From Chloroflexota bacterium (GTDB lineage: Bacteria > Chloroflexota > Dehalococcoidia > UBA2979), in NCBI GenBank assembly GCA_002725365.1, contig PBOW01000028.1:18925-25714 (forward strand): a stretch of 6,790 nucleotides of DNA, given 5' to 3'. Below the pieces are notes generated by a model, which was not told the origin of the DNA, did no database searches, and saw only the letters and a list, made by a program, of their open reading frames with translations. Both the position numbers and the translations under genes were made by a program. Shown piece after piece: positions 1 to 5,798 of this stretch. The first letter of the stretch is position 1, and each line of letters begins with the position of its first letter.

Positions 1-18
1 TGTTCTGCTGTCGACTGG

Positions 19-489
19 ATGAAAATGGCGGATACGCCGAAAAAAGTTAAGGAGCGGAAATTGACCGATTATAAGTACCCAATTCCTGATCCCGATCCGT
101 ATACCTCTGGCCCATTTTGGGAAGGGGCAAAGGAAGGGAAACTCATGCTGCCAAGATGCGAGGATTGTAACCGCGCACACTGGTACCCGAGAATTATTTG
201 CCCATTTTGCTACTCGCGAAGTATCTCTTGGTTCGAAGCATCAGGCGAAGGGACTCTCTACACATTCGCTGTTCAGCAACGTGCATTCGCACCGGGCTGG
301 TCTGAAGAGGGTCCGTATGTAACTTGCTACATAGACCTGAACGAGGGTGACCGGATGTTTGGAGTCCTCTTAGGAGGAGCAGATATCGAACCCTGGGATT
401 TGTTCAAGAAAATAGGGTCGAAGTGTAAGATTGAGTTCGTAAAGGCGAATGATGATGTACACGTCCCCTTTTGGAGACTAGCCGAATAA
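19..489 (+). CDS. DUF35 zinc-ribbon / OB-fold acyl-CoA-binding protein (possibly 5'-partial)
   Basis: A 156-residue protein with the full DUF35 layout. An N-terminal helix (about residues 33-44, FWEGAKEGKLML) leads into a rubredoxin-like zinc ribbon with C47, C50, C61 and C64 (two CxxC pairs). An OB-fold follows, with the family signatures GEGTLYTFAV (76-85) and DLNEGDRMFGVLL (107-119). DUF35 proteins bind the acyl-CoA of a partner thiolase-fold enzyme, for example Ltp2 or archaeal acetoacetyl-CoA thiolase/HMG-CoA synthase. The next gene, 32 bases downstream, is such a partner, so a cytoplasmic heteromeric complex is likely. The start is uncertain: ATG codons occur at 19 and 25, neither has a Shine-Dalgarno site, and the frame stays open to base 1, so the true start may lie outside the window. 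Family assignment is firm; substrate is unknown. Confidence 0.9.
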   Translation: MKMADTPKKVKERKLTDYKYPIPDPDPYTSGPFWEGAKEGKLMLPRCEDCNRAHWYPRIICPFCYSRSISWFEASGEGTLYTFAVQQRAFAPGWSEEGPYVTCYIDLNEGDRMFGVLLGGADIEPWDLFKKIGSKCKIEFVKANDDVHVPFWRLAE

Positions 490-510
490 AATTGATATTC
501 GATCACAGAA

Positions 511-516
511 AGGAAG
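511..516 (+). promoter_or_regulatory. Ribosome binding site of the thiolase-fold gene
   Basis: AGGAAG lies 5 bases upstream of the ATG at 522, in the 32-base gap after the DUF35 stop codon. It supports 522 as the start and translation of the two genes from one message. Confidence 0.7.
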
Positions 517-521
517 TCTAG

Positions 522-1739
522 ATGACAAATCCATCAATGGCGGCCGCGATCGTAGGGGCAGCGGAGTCAGACGAAATTGGCTTTGCGCTCAGCGAAAAAG
601 GCACGACCAATACACAGCTGCATATTGAAGCAATAGCAAACGTATGCGAACAAACAGGAATATCACCGCGAGAAATCGAGGGAGTATTTTCAGCAGGATT
701 CACTCCACAGATAGCGGAATACTTGCACATTCGACCAAAATATCTGGACCACACAGGTATCGGTGGTTCATCTTTTGAGTTGCATGTTCATCATGCCTTA
801 GCTGCCATAGCGGCGGGCGTTATAGATATCGCCCTCGTCTCTCATGGGGAGTCTGGCCGTTCAGCAAGAAAGAACCAGGGCCGCGGAACAGGAGGTGGTG
901 GTCGTGGTGACCCATGGGCACCAGGCGCAGCTTTCAGTGGCGGACCATACGGTGGTTGGGGAGCTCCGTACAACTACTCTCATGCAATGACTCGTCATAT
1001 GCATCAGTGGGGTTCGACAAAGGAAGATTTTGCGCAGATCGCAGTGTCAACGCGCGACTGGGCAACTCTTAACCCTAGAGCCGTAATGCACTCGAAAGAA
1101 ACCGATCCAAATGGTGGACCAATCACAGTTCAGGATGTACTCGATTCACGATTAATATCTTGGCCTCTAAATATATTGGATGTTTGTTTGGTTACTGACC
1201 ATGGTGGCGCTGTTCTCCTTGCTTCAGCGGAAAGAGCTCACTCCTTCAAGACTCCGCCAGTCTGGGTAGCTGGAGCCGGTGAGAGTATGGGACATTGGGA
1301 CATGCTGGAGATGGATGATTTCACCCTTACTTCAGCAGTAAATAGTGGTAAAACCGCCTACCAAATGGCCGGTATGGGCCCTAGTGACATGGAACTTGGG
1401 ATGATATATGACTCATTCACCGTCACTGTTGGAATTACTGTGGAAGCCTTAGGTCTCGCGCCAAGAGGTGGATTCATGGAACTGTTCGAAGGCGGTAAGG
1501 CCGGTCCTGGTGGGTCGGGCATGCCAATCAACACAAATGGTGGAGGGTTGTCCTTCAGTCACTCCGGGATGTATGGAATGATGCTCCTTGTTGAGGCATA
1601 CAGGCAACTTTCAGGAACAGCCGAAGATGGAATTCATGGTATTGCTGGAAAGCAGACTAGTGCACAAAGTGCCATCGTAAATGGCACGGGTGGGTCCCTT
1701 AGTACAACAGGTACCCTCATCTTGACGTCTGACCAGTAG
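522..1739 (+). CDS. Cysteine-less SCP2/Ltp2-type thiolase-fold protein, candidate retro-aldolase
   Basis: A 405-residue protein, normal length for the SCP2-type thiolase/lipid-transfer family. Visible landmarks are the N-terminal core helix with IAAGVIDIALVSHGES (96-111), a glycine-rich loop (about 120-150), WPLNILDVCLVTDHGGAVLLAS (214-235), YDSFT (296-300), NTNGGG (337-342) and SHSGMYG (346-352). The catalytic set is altered. The nucleophile position falls in GGSSF (81-85, no Cys), the usual HDCF is YDSF, and the C-terminal Cys motif reads NGTGG (387-391). The only cysteines are C42 and C222. Claisen thiolase chemistry is therefore unlikely. Ltp2, an aldolase of steroid side-chain degradation that works with a DUF35 partner, also lacks the thiolase cysteines and uses tyrosines; Y296 and Y351 are candidates here. 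The DUF35 gene just upstream supports this reading. A non-catalytic role or another C-C lyase activity remains possible. Confidence 0.85.
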   Translation: MTNPSMAAAIVGAAESDEIGFALSEKGTTNTQLHIEAIANVCEQTGISPREIEGVFSAGFTPQIAEYLHIRPKYLDHTGIGGSSFELHVHHALAAIAAGVIDIALVSHGESGRSARKNQGRGTGGGGRGDPWAPGAAFSGGPYGGWGAPYNYSHAMTRHMHQWGSTKEDFAQIAVSTRDWATLNPRAVMHSKETDPNGGPITVQDVLDSRLISWPLNILDVCLVTDHGGAVLLASAERAHSFKTPPVWVAGAGESMGHWDMLEMDDFTLTSAVNSGKTAYQMAGMGPSDMELGMIYDSFTVTVGITVEALGLAPRGGFMELFEGGKAGPGGSGMPINTNGGGLSFSHSGMYGMMLLVEAYRQLSGTAEDGIHGIAGKQTSAQSAIVNGTGGSLSTTGTLILTSDQ

Positions 1740-1750
1740 AAACTTCTACT
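1735..1750 (+). other. Small hairpin overlapping the thiolase-fold stop codon
   Basis: AGTAGA (1735-1740) is followed by AACT and its exact complement TCTACT (1745-1750). The TAG stop (1737-1739) lies inside the left arm. It has no T tract of its own and stands five bases ahead of the strong terminator. It may protect the 3' end or be chance. Confidence 0.4.
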
Positions 1751-1754
1751 CATC

Positions 1755-1789
1755 AAAAAAAGGGGTGTCAGTTGACACCCCTTTTTTTT
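1755..1789. terminator. Strong, symmetrical Rho-independent terminator
   Basis: Seven A (1755-1761), GGGGTGTC (1762-1769), loop AGTT (1770-1773), GACACCCC (1774-1781), then eight T (1782-1789). The stem is a perfect 8 bp and GC-rich, and the flanking A and T tracts extend the inverted repeat. It ends the DUF35/thiolase unit. The A tract would serve as a T tract for transcription from the other strand, so it could work in both directions, although no convergent gene is present. Confidence 0.93.
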
Positions 1790-1801
1790 GTTCAATACAC
1801 T
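1772..1801 (+). promoter_or_regulatory. Candidate promoter of the PhyH gene, overlapping the terminator
   Basis: A perfect -35 hexamer TTGACA (1772-1777) sits in the loop and 3' arm of the terminator. It is followed after 18 bases by TACACT (1796-1801), 4 of 6 to TATAAT. Transcription would start near 1808, leaving a leader of about 32 bases that contains the GGAAGG ribosome site. The -10 is weak and the spacer partly a T tract, so this is a suggestion only. Confidence 0.4.
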
Positions 1802-1823
1802 TCGGGTGTTCAGATATTGTTAC

Positions 1824-1829
1824 GGAAGG
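1824..1829 (+). promoter_or_regulatory. Ribosome binding site that fixes the PhyH start
   Basis: GGAAGG precedes the ATG at 1840 by 10 bases. It favours 1840 over the in-frame GTG at 1765, which lies inside the terminator stem and has no ribosome site. Confidence 0.65.
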
Positions 1830-1839
1830 TGTTTGCCCA

Positions 1840-2802
1840 ATGTTATCCAGTGACGAAATTAAACACTTTGAAGACTACGGCTATCTCGCCAAAAGTAACG
1901 CATTTGATCCGCAAGAAGTGATCGATCCAATAATTAAAGAATACGAAGGAGTACTCGATAACCTGGCAAATATCCTATTCAAGCAAGGGACGATTACTTC
2001 AACATATGAATCTCTTGAATTTGGTGAACGGGTTACCTCAATCTATGAAGAGAGCAAGCAAATACATAATCAGTTCTTTGATTTCTCACTCCCGCAAAAA
2101 GGAATCACCAAAGACACGCCCTTCTGGGCTGGGCCAGCTGTTTTTAATGCCTTGGTCAATCCAGACTTATTGGATATTGTTCAATCCATCGTAGGCACGG
2201 AAATCGCATCCAATCCTGTGCAACACGTCCGAGTGAAGATCCCCGAAAACAGGGCTCCACGAGACTCTGAGGGGAACGTCATGTACGGCGCGACGCCCTG
2301 GCACCAAGATCTCGGCGTCGTAACTGAGGAGGCCGATCAAACGGATATGCTCACGGTCTGGTTCCCGCTTATGGACACCGATGAAGAAAATGGATGTCTG
2401 CAGGTATTGCCTGGGAGCCACACTGGAGAAGTAATGACCCATTGTCCGGGTGCACAGGGAGTACAAATACCCGGGGTACTACTCGCTAGCGACACTGCAC
2501 GAGCGATCCCACTTAAAAAAGGCGACATACTACTCCTGAACAAGAAAACAATTCATAGCGCACTTCCAAACATGAGTTCCAGAATCCGTTGGTCATTTGA
2601 CCTAAGATATCAACCTGTCGGCCAGCCTACAGGCAGAAATAATTTCCCTGAATTTGTCGCACGTAGCCGTTCAAATCCATCAACCGAATTAAGGGATGCT
2701 ACAGAATGGGCGCACATGTGGGAAGCGACTCGAAATCGACTTGCGAATGAGGAAGATCCGTCGTATAACCGCTGGGATCCTGAGCACATTCTTTGTGCCT
2801 AG
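1840..2802 (+). CDS. Phytanoyl-CoA dioxygenase (PhyH) family Fe(II)/2-oxoglutarate oxygenase
   Basis: A 320-residue protein counted from ATG 1840. It opens in the manner typical of the family (MLSSDEIKHFEDYGYL, 1-16). The iron facial triad is visible as H155-x-D157 (WHQDLG) and H239 (KKTIHSALPN). R250 in RIRWSFDLRY is the likely 2-oxoglutarate-binding arginine, 11 residues after the distal histidine. LPGSHTGE (190-197) is the usual PhyH strand-turn, and the C-terminal NRWDP (310-314) is common in bacterial members. The protein is a soluble oxygenase that would hydroxylate an unknown substrate while converting 2-oxoglutarate to succinate and CO2. The family covers phytanoyl-CoA, ectoine, chlorinated compounds and many natural products, so substrate cannot be assigned. 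The frame extends upstream to a GTG at 1765, but those 25 codons read through the terminator and are rejected. The nearby acyl-CoA genes make a branched acyl-CoA or lipid substrate possible. Confidence 0.9.
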   Translation: MLSSDEIKHFEDYGYLAKSNAFDPQEVIDPIIKEYEGVLDNLANILFKQGTITSTYESLEFGERVTSIYEESKQIHNQFFDFSLPQKGITKDTPFWAGPAVFNALVNPDLLDIVQSIVGTEIASNPVQHVRVKIPENRAPRDSEGNVMYGATPWHQDLGVVTEEADQTDMLTVWFPLMDTDEENGCLQVLPGSHTGEVMTHCPGAQGVQIPGVLLASDTARAIPLKKGDILLLNKKTIHSALPNMSSRIRWSFDLRYQPVGQPTGRNNFPEFVARSRSNPSTELRDATEWAHMWEATRNRLANEEDPSYNRWDPEHILCA

Positions 2803-2838
2803 TCCTCGATACTCAATATTTCGACATTCAGGACCTTA

Positions 2839-2863
2839 AGCAGAGTAGTGATAATCTGCTCTA
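2839..2863 (+). promoter_or_regulatory. -10-like box and dyad directly upstream of the PHP gene
   Basis: GATAAT (2850-2855) matches 5 of 6 bases of the -10 consensus and lies 8 bases before the ATG at 2864, so transcription would begin almost at the start codon. The best-spaced -35 (TTCAGG, 2827-2832) is poor. An inverted repeat AGCAGA (2839-2844) / TCTGCT (2855-2860) brackets the box and could be an operator. All inferred from sequence. Confidence 0.35.
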
Positions 2864-3676
2864 ATGCTAATCGACCTACATACCCATACGTCGCCATTGT
2901 CTTGGGACTCTTTTCTGGAACCGGATGAGTTGGTAGAACGCAGCAAGCAGTCAGGACTAGATGCTATCGTCCTTTCCGAGCATGATGCCAGTTGGGATGC
3001 CGAGGAGGTAAAGGCTCTGTCAAAACGACATAACTTCCTAGTGTTGGCTGGGATGGAAATAAATACCGAAGAAGGGCATATCTTAGTCTACGGAATGCAC
3101 AAGTACGTGTTCGGTATGCACAGAGTGAGTGAGCTTGCTGGCCACGTAGATGAATCAGGCGGAATTATGTTTCAGGCGCATCCCTATAGGCGGCAGCATC
3201 CTTGGAATTGGGAAAGCGAGAAAGAATGGGTGAACGCGTTTGAACGTTCAGAACGGAACGATGCCTTGAACTATGTCCATGGTCTGGAAGTCCTGAACGG
3301 TAGAGGTAAAATCAATGAGAATCAATTCGCTCAAATCCTTCGAGATCGCCTTGCGCTCCCAGGGACAGCCGGTACGGACTCCCACGCTGTGGAGGATATA
3401 GGAAAATGTGCAACCTACTTCGATGCTGATATTCGTTCCGAGGATGAACTAATCGATGCCCTTCGAAATGGTCGATATTGGCCTCTCGATGTAACCAAAG
3501 GTGAAGTCACGAAGAATGAAAAGTACTGGGAGGTTCCTCAAGACCTCTCCAGAGAGTTTAGTGATTTAGCCCTGAAACGTTCTCTGCTCTCCACCGATCC
3601 AGAACAACAAGCTACAGAACGGCTCACGTTGGCTGAGAACAGTGTGAAAGTCATTCAATCGATCAGCAACAAATAA
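2864..3676 (+). CDS. PHP-domain metal-dependent hydrolase
   Basis: A 270-residue protein with the polymerase-and-histidinol-phosphatase (PHP) fold, a distorted barrel that binds two or three metals. The ligand motifs appear in order: HTHT (H6, H8), SEHD (39-41 region, H40 and D41), GMEIN (E65), GHILVYG (H72), QAHPYR (H106), LEVLNG (E142) and GTDSHAVEDIG (D172, H174). Stand-alone proteins of this size hydrolyse phosphoesters (nucleotides, histidinol phosphate or 3',5'-bisphosphates), but the substrate cannot be told from sequence. An in-frame TAA lies 12 bases upstream with no start codon between, and the first metal motif begins at residue 6, so ATG 2864 is forced. There is no Shine-Dalgarno site. 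It is 61 bases from the PhyH gene and 100 from the next. The charged C-terminal tail (about 225-270) has no recognised motif. Confidence 0.88.
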   Translation: MLIDLHTHTSPLSWDSFLEPDELVERSKQSGLDAIVLSEHDASWDAEEVKALSKRHNFLVLAGMEINTEEGHILVYGMHKYVFGMHRVSELAGHVDESGGIMFQAHPYRRQHPWNWESEKEWVNAFERSERNDALNYVHGLEVLNGRGKINENQFAQILRDRLALPGTAGTDSHAVEDIGKCATYFDADIRSEDELIDALRNGRYWPLDVTKGEVTKNEKYWEVPQDLSREFSDLALKRSLLSTDPEQQATERLTLAENSVKVIQSISNK

Positions 3677-3718
3677 CAAGCAGTGCCAAGCTCGATCTGC
3701 TGTTTGTTAAATCAAGCC

Positions 3719-3748
3719 TTGACCCGAACCCCTCATCGGAATTAGGAT
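3719..3748 (+). promoter_or_regulatory. Candidate promoter of the MaoC-SDR operon
   Basis: TTGACC (3719-3724, 5 of 6 to the -35 consensus), an 18-base spacer, and TAGGAT (3743-3748, 4 of 6 to the -10). The predicted start near 3755 leaves a leader of about 22 bases containing AGGGGG (3766-3771). It occupies the largest intergenic gap in the window (3677-3776). The spacing matches the candidate upstream of the PhyH gene. Confidence 0.45.
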
Positions 3749-3765
3749 GCGGGTGCAGACCATGT

Positions 3766-3771
3766 AGGGGG
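3766..3771 (+). promoter_or_regulatory. Ribosome binding site of the FAS1-like MaoC gene
   Basis: AGGGGG ends 5 bases before the ATG at 3777 and supports that start. Confidence 0.65.
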
Positions 3772-3776
3772 TACAA

Positions 3777-4253
3777 ATGGCTGAATCAATAATTACGGAT
3801 GAACTGAAATCCTTAATTGGTGTCGATGGCCCTGAGAGTGAAGCAGAAGTAACCACAACAGGTTGCCGACTGTTTGCACGAGCCGCTGGGCACACTGACC
3901 TGATATTCTACGATGAAGAAGTAGCCAAAGCTCGTGGATATAAGTCGATCGTGGCTCCTCCCGGCTTCCTAGGAACAACCGTCTACAAGCCAGCAGATGC
4001 GGAACGTGCAAGCGCCCCTCCCGGCGGACTGAATATCCCATATAAGCGGATACTTAATGGGGGAACCACTTACGAATATTATGATTCAATTGTTGCTGGA
4101 GATGTAATCACCTCCAGTAGTCACATTACCGAATTTCAAGAACGCGAGGGTTCGGTAGGACCAATGCTAATCACATGGCGTGAAACGACTTTCCGAAGAA
4201 AATCTGACGGGAAAGTTGTGGCAAAGGGATCCTCTAATATGATCAATTACTAG
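3777..4253 (+). CDS. MaoC-like N-terminal half (FAS1-like dehydratase domain), presumed non-catalytic subunit
   Basis: A 158-residue hot-dog fold protein of the MaoC_dehydrat_N / FAS1-like type. Signatures are CRLFARAAGHTDLIFYDEEVAK (30-51), VAPPGFLG (59-66, binding-edge loop), RILNGGTTYEYYDSIVAGD (91-109), and GSVGPMLITWRETTFRRKSDGKVVAKG (125-151). The catalytic D-x4-H motif of hydratase 2 is absent where it would be expected, as is usual for this half. Such proteins normally pair with a catalytic MaoC subunit to form a double-hot-dog (R)-enoyl-CoA hydratase, as in mycobacterial HadAB and ChsH1-ChsH2. The gene for that partner follows after 41 bases. Its role would be to shape the acyl-CoA pocket and so set substrate specificity. 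Confidence 0.88.
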   Translation: MAESIITDELKSLIGVDGPESEAEVTTTGCRLFARAAGHTDLIFYDEEVAKARGYKSIVAPPGFLGTTVYKPADAERASAPPGGLNIPYKRILNGGTTYEYYDSIVAGDVITSSSHITEFQEREGSVGPMLITWRETTFRRKSDGKVVAKGSSNMINY

Positions 4254-4282
4254 CAAAATAAGAAGAATATTTCACATACGTT

Positions 4283-4287
4283 AGGAG
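4283..4287 (+). promoter_or_regulatory. Ribosome binding site of the catalytic MaoC gene
   Basis: AGGAG, 7 bases before the ATG at 4295, the clearest Shine-Dalgarno match in the window alongside that at 4770. Confidence 0.75.
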
Positions 4288-4294
4288 ACCGAAA

Positions 4295-4726
4295 ATGAGT
4301 GAACAAGTTTTTTGGGATGATATCAATGAGGGAGACGCGCTTCCAATTATTAATCCGGATTGTAGTACGCAGCAGCTAGTTGTATGGGCGGGAGCCTCCG
4401 GTGACTTTTATCAGATTCACTATGATATACCCTTTGCTAAAAATACTGGGTTAGACAACATTATCGTCCATGGGGCTCTAAAACAGGCTTTCTTAGGCAG
4501 GCTGTTACATGACTGGGCGGCTCCAGATGGTCGAATTGAAAAATTTGGATGTTCCTACAGAGGAATGGACTACCCCGCAGAAAATATGTCTGTGAGCGGG
4601 ACTGTCACTGCCAAATATACTGAGGGTGATCGACATCTTGTCGATGTGGAAGTCTGGACGGAGAATCCAGATGGAAGGAAAACAACGCCTGGGACTGCGC
4701 GGGTTGCCCTCCCAGTCAGGTCATAA
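4295..4726 (+). CDS. MaoC-domain (R)-enoyl-CoA hydratase, catalytic subunit
   Basis: A 143-residue single hot-dog protein. The hydratase 2 motif is GASGDFYQIHYDIPFAK (33-49), with the catalytic dyad D37 and H42. The usual N-P between them is replaced by Y-Q, a change also tolerated in two-subunit MaoC enzymes. VHGALKQAFLGRLL (58-71) is the hot-dog helix, with G60 near the oxyanion hole. The reaction expected is hydration of a trans-2-enoyl-CoA to (R)-3-hydroxyacyl-CoA, or its reverse. Its small size and the FAS1-like half immediately upstream point to a heteromer. The two SDR genes downstream would oxidise the (R)-hydroxyacyl product, as the dehydrogenase domain does in peroxisomal MFE-2. Confidence 0.9.
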   Translation: MSEQVFWDDINEGDALPIINPDCSTQQLVVWAGASGDFYQIHYDIPFAKNTGLDNIIVHGALKQAFLGRLLHDWAAPDGRIEKFGCSYRGMDYPAENMSVSGTVTAKYTEGDRHLVDVEVWTENPDGRKTTPGTARVALPVRS

Positions 4727-4767
4727 GGATTTATCTGACTATAAAGAGAATCTAATCGAATGTGATA

Positions 4768-4775
4768 AGAGGAGA
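4768..4775 (+). promoter_or_regulatory. Ribosome binding site of the first SDR gene
   Basis: AGAGGAGA, ending 5 bases before the ATG at 4781. The 54-base gap after the MaoC stop holds no terminator, which agrees with an operon. Confidence 0.7.
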
Positions 4776-4780
4776 GAAAT

Positions 4781-5758
4781 ATGGGAATATTAGATGGAAA
4801 GGTTGCGGTTGTTACCGGTTCAGGACGAGGAATCGGTCGAGGAATCGCCATGAAATTCGCGTCCGAAGGCGCCTCAGTCATTGTTAATGATCCCGGGGTA
4901 AACGTTGACGGAAGCGGCCATGATTCTGGTCCAGCAGATCAGGTTGTAGACGAAATCGCTGCAGCGGGCGGGACAGCCTCAGCCAATTACGACTCCGTAG
5001 CCGAGATGGCGGGCGGAGAAAACATGGTGAAGCAGGCTGTGGACGCCTATGGAAGAATTGACATCCTAGTCAATACCGCAGGGATCCTCCGGGACCGGAT
5101 GGTGTTCAACATGACTCAGGAGGAATGGGACGACGTCATCGCCGTACACCTCAAAGGACACTTTTCCACTATTAAACCGGCTTCAATTCTCATGCGTCAG
5201 CAAAGATATGGTCGAATAATAAATTTTTCGTCTAGTAGTGGAACAATTGGTAATACTGGCCAGTTCAACTATGGCGCTGCGAAATCAGGGATCGCTGGGC
5301 TTGGACGAGTAGTTGCCAAAGACCTCGGTCGATACGGGGTGACCTGTAATATCATCGCTCCCGGTGCAGGAACTCGTATGACACAAACTGTGCCTGACTC
5401 GGCCCGTGAGCTACGAGCAAGTTCGGGTATTCAAGGTGCTGGCTCTGCGCAGCCCGTGCAAGAGAGTTCCTATGAAGGGTTGCGGGATCCGGAGTTTGTA
5501 GCACCTATGGTCACCTATCTGTCGTCGGATGACGCTTGGGACATTAATGGTTGGGTATTCAATGTATCGGGAGGCTCCATCTCCGTTTCAAGATACCCAG
5601 TAGCTGAACGCACGGTATTCAAGCCTGGCCATTGGACACTCCCCGAACTCGATGACGCGGTGCAAAATGTACTGATGAAGAACGTGGAAAATCCAGCCCC
5701 ACCTCGAGATGACATCGAGGTCCCCGGCAGGGATATCGATCCTCGGAACTTAGGGTAA
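4781..5758 (+). CDS. Short-chain dehydrogenase, MFE-2/HSD17B4-like 3-hydroxyacyl-CoA dehydrogenase type (SDR 1)
   Basis: A 325-residue SDR, longer than the usual 250. The Rossmann motif TGSGRGIG is at 12-19 and NTAG (98-101) stands for NNAG. The catalytic residues are S151, Y164 and K168 (FNYGAAKSG). The long loop after the second strand, NDPGVNVDGSGHDSGPADQVV (about 36-56), and the following GG resemble the dehydrogenase domain of MFE-2. D37 after the second strand favours NAD(H). The body ends near SGGSISVSR (263-271), and an extra tail (about 272-325) contains NPAPPRDDIEVPGR (304-317). The expected reaction is oxidation of a 3-hydroxyacyl-CoA from the upstream MaoC pair, but a steroid or other alcohol is possible. 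Its closest relative here is the next gene, a tandem paralogue. Confidence 0.9.
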   Translation: MGILDGKVAVVTGSGRGIGRGIAMKFASEGASVIVNDPGVNVDGSGHDSGPADQVVDEIAAAGGTASANYDSVAEMAGGENMVKQAVDAYGRIDILVNTAGILRDRMVFNMTQEEWDDVIAVHLKGHFSTIKPASILMRQQRYGRIINFSSSSGTIGNTGQFNYGAAKSGIAGLGRVVAKDLGRYGVTCNIIAPGAGTRMTQTVPDSARELRASSGIQGAGSAQPVQESSYEGLRDPEFVAPMVTYLSSDDAWDINGWVFNVSGGSISVSRYPVAERTVFKPGHWTLPELDDAVQNVLMKNVENPAPPRDDIEVPGRDIDPRNLG

Positions 5759-5785
5759 TTATTCGAATCGCTTAACTAGCGTTGA

Positions 5786-5790
5786 AAGGA
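5786..5790 (+). promoter_or_regulatory. Ribosome binding site of the second SDR gene
   Basis: AAGGA, 8 bases before the ATG at 5799, in the 40-base gap between the two SDR genes. Confidence 0.65.
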
Positions 5791-5798
5791 AATAAATT

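Noticed and set aside
518..754. Antisense 78-residue frame over the thiolase-fold gene
   Set aside because: It lies wholly over a gene with clear family motifs and has no recognisable domain of its own.
1797..1809. ACAC-TTCGG-GTGT mini-hairpin in the PhyH leader
   Set aside because: Only 4 bp and not clearly linked to the ribosome site; expected by chance at this length.
1765..1839. GTG start at 1765 giving a 345-residue PhyH protein
   Set aside because: The codons lie in a terminator hairpin and its T tract, there is no ribosome site, and the extension does not look like a PhyH N-terminus.
2167..2543. Two antisense frames over the PhyH gene
   Set aside because: They overlap the iron-binding region of a well-supported gene and encode low-complexity, motif-free sequence.
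3679..3701. AGCAG/CTGCT inverted repeat after the PHP gene as a terminator
   Set aside because: Only 5 bp with a 13-base loop and no clean T tract; too weak to call, although the PHP message must end or read through here.
4570..4881. Antisense 103-residue frame spanning the MaoC/SDR junction
   Set aside because: It is shadowed by two strong genes and covers their intergenic ribosome site; no domain is recognisable.
5701..5721. 7-base inverted repeat ACCTCGA/TCGAGGT inside the SDR 1 tail
   Set aside because: It falls in coding sequence for the conserved tail, has a 7-base loop and no T tract; probably a by-product of codon choice.
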